Of a stretch of 5,249 bases of DNA, positions 5,132 through 5,249 are shown piece by piece (the stretch's first letter is position 1; each line of letters begins with the position of its first letter). Below the pieces are notes generated by a model that was not told the DNA's origin, ran no database searches, and saw nothing but the letters and a program-made list of their open reading frames with translations. Position numbers and translations under genes: made by a program. Source of the stretch: Microcaldota archaeon (GTDB lineage: Archaea; Micrarchaeota; Micrarchaeia; Micrarchaeales; Micrarchaeaceae); NCBI GenBank assembly GCA_013330215.1, contig DUIS01000086.1, positions 1 through 5,249 on the forward strand. Direction: 5' to 3'.

Positions 5132-5249
5132 TTACTTCGCCGCTAGGAACTTGCTTCCCCTTGTTGCCCTTATGCCTGGGGCCGAGTGCTGCACCCTCTT
5201 TGTGGTGTAGACGTACTGCCCGAGTGCGTGGTTCAGCATGTTTGCAGTT
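5132..5249 (-). CDS. rps19: 30S ribosomal protein S19 (uS19), C-terminal fragment cut by window edge
   Basis: The last 38 codons and TAA stop of an ORF continue beyond the right edge. The visible product reads ...LGQYVYTTKRVQHSAPGIRATRGSKFLAAK; it matches the conserved archaeal S19 C-terminus, in which a basic segment is followed by a PG-xx-ATR-x-SKF motif. uS19 sits in the head of the small subunit next to the A-site. The S19-L22-S3 order is the standard order of the S10-type ribosomal cluster, which supports the identification. The stop codon directly abuts the rpl22 ATG. The start and N-terminal part are outside the window. It is too short here to be caught by a length-filtered ORF search. 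Confidence 0.93.
   Translation of the reverse strand, partial: TANMLNHALGQYVYTTKRVQHSAPGIRATRGSKFLAAK

Noticed and set aside
4428..5210. Plus-strand open frames opposite rpl22
   Set aside because: Antisense to a clear uL22 gene. Their hydrophobic look (Phe/Ala/Cys) arises from the complement of Lys/Ala/Glu codons.

Overview
The window looks archaeal. It carries archaeal-type uS19, uL22 and uS3 ribosomal proteins, an AglB/STT3-type oligosaccharyltransferase, archaeal TATA boxes about 26 nt upstream of inferred starts, anti-Shine-Dalgarno-compatible AGGT(G) motifs, and a tRNA gene interrupted by a short intron next to the anticodon. Tight gene packing, a tRNA intron, a very small ribosomal-operon ORF and a rearranged S10-type cluster would suit a small-genome lineage of the DPANN/ARMAN (Micrarchaeota-like) kind. 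That placement is inference only; the sequence does not prove it.

Every supported gene lies on the minus strand, so the reading order runs from the right edge to the left. At the right edge is the C-terminal end of rps19 (5132-5249). It is followed without a gap by rpl22 (4463-5131), then a previously hidden 49-codon ORF (4311-4460) that exactly fills the space before rps3 (3684-4310). These four form one tightly coupled ribosomal-protein transcript; junction gaps are 0, 2 and 0 nt. rps3 uses a TTG start that directly follows the small ORF's stop codon in the same frame.

After rps3 the usual archaeal continuation (rpl29, eIF1/SUI1-like, RNase P subunit, rps17) is absent. A 70-bp spacer instead carries a clear TATA box inside a 6-bp inverted repeat. 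It serves a 1153-residue oligosaccharyltransferase gene (aglB, 152-3613). This protein is unusually long: about 205 residues, comprising three membrane segments and a charged coiled coil, precede the canonical STT3 start. Its C-terminal extracellular domain has the WWDYG signature, six cysteines and eleven N-glycosylation sequons.

At the left edge is an intron-containing tRNA gene with its own TATA box just past the aglB stop codon. The anticodon reads UAU, so it should be tRNA-Ile for AUA codons. This agrees with codon use here: by my reading 23 of the 26 isoleucine codons in rps3 are AUA. The window cuts off its last acceptor-stem bases. No CRISPR array, insertion sequence or mobile element is seen, and no stretch over 300 bases lacks a gene.
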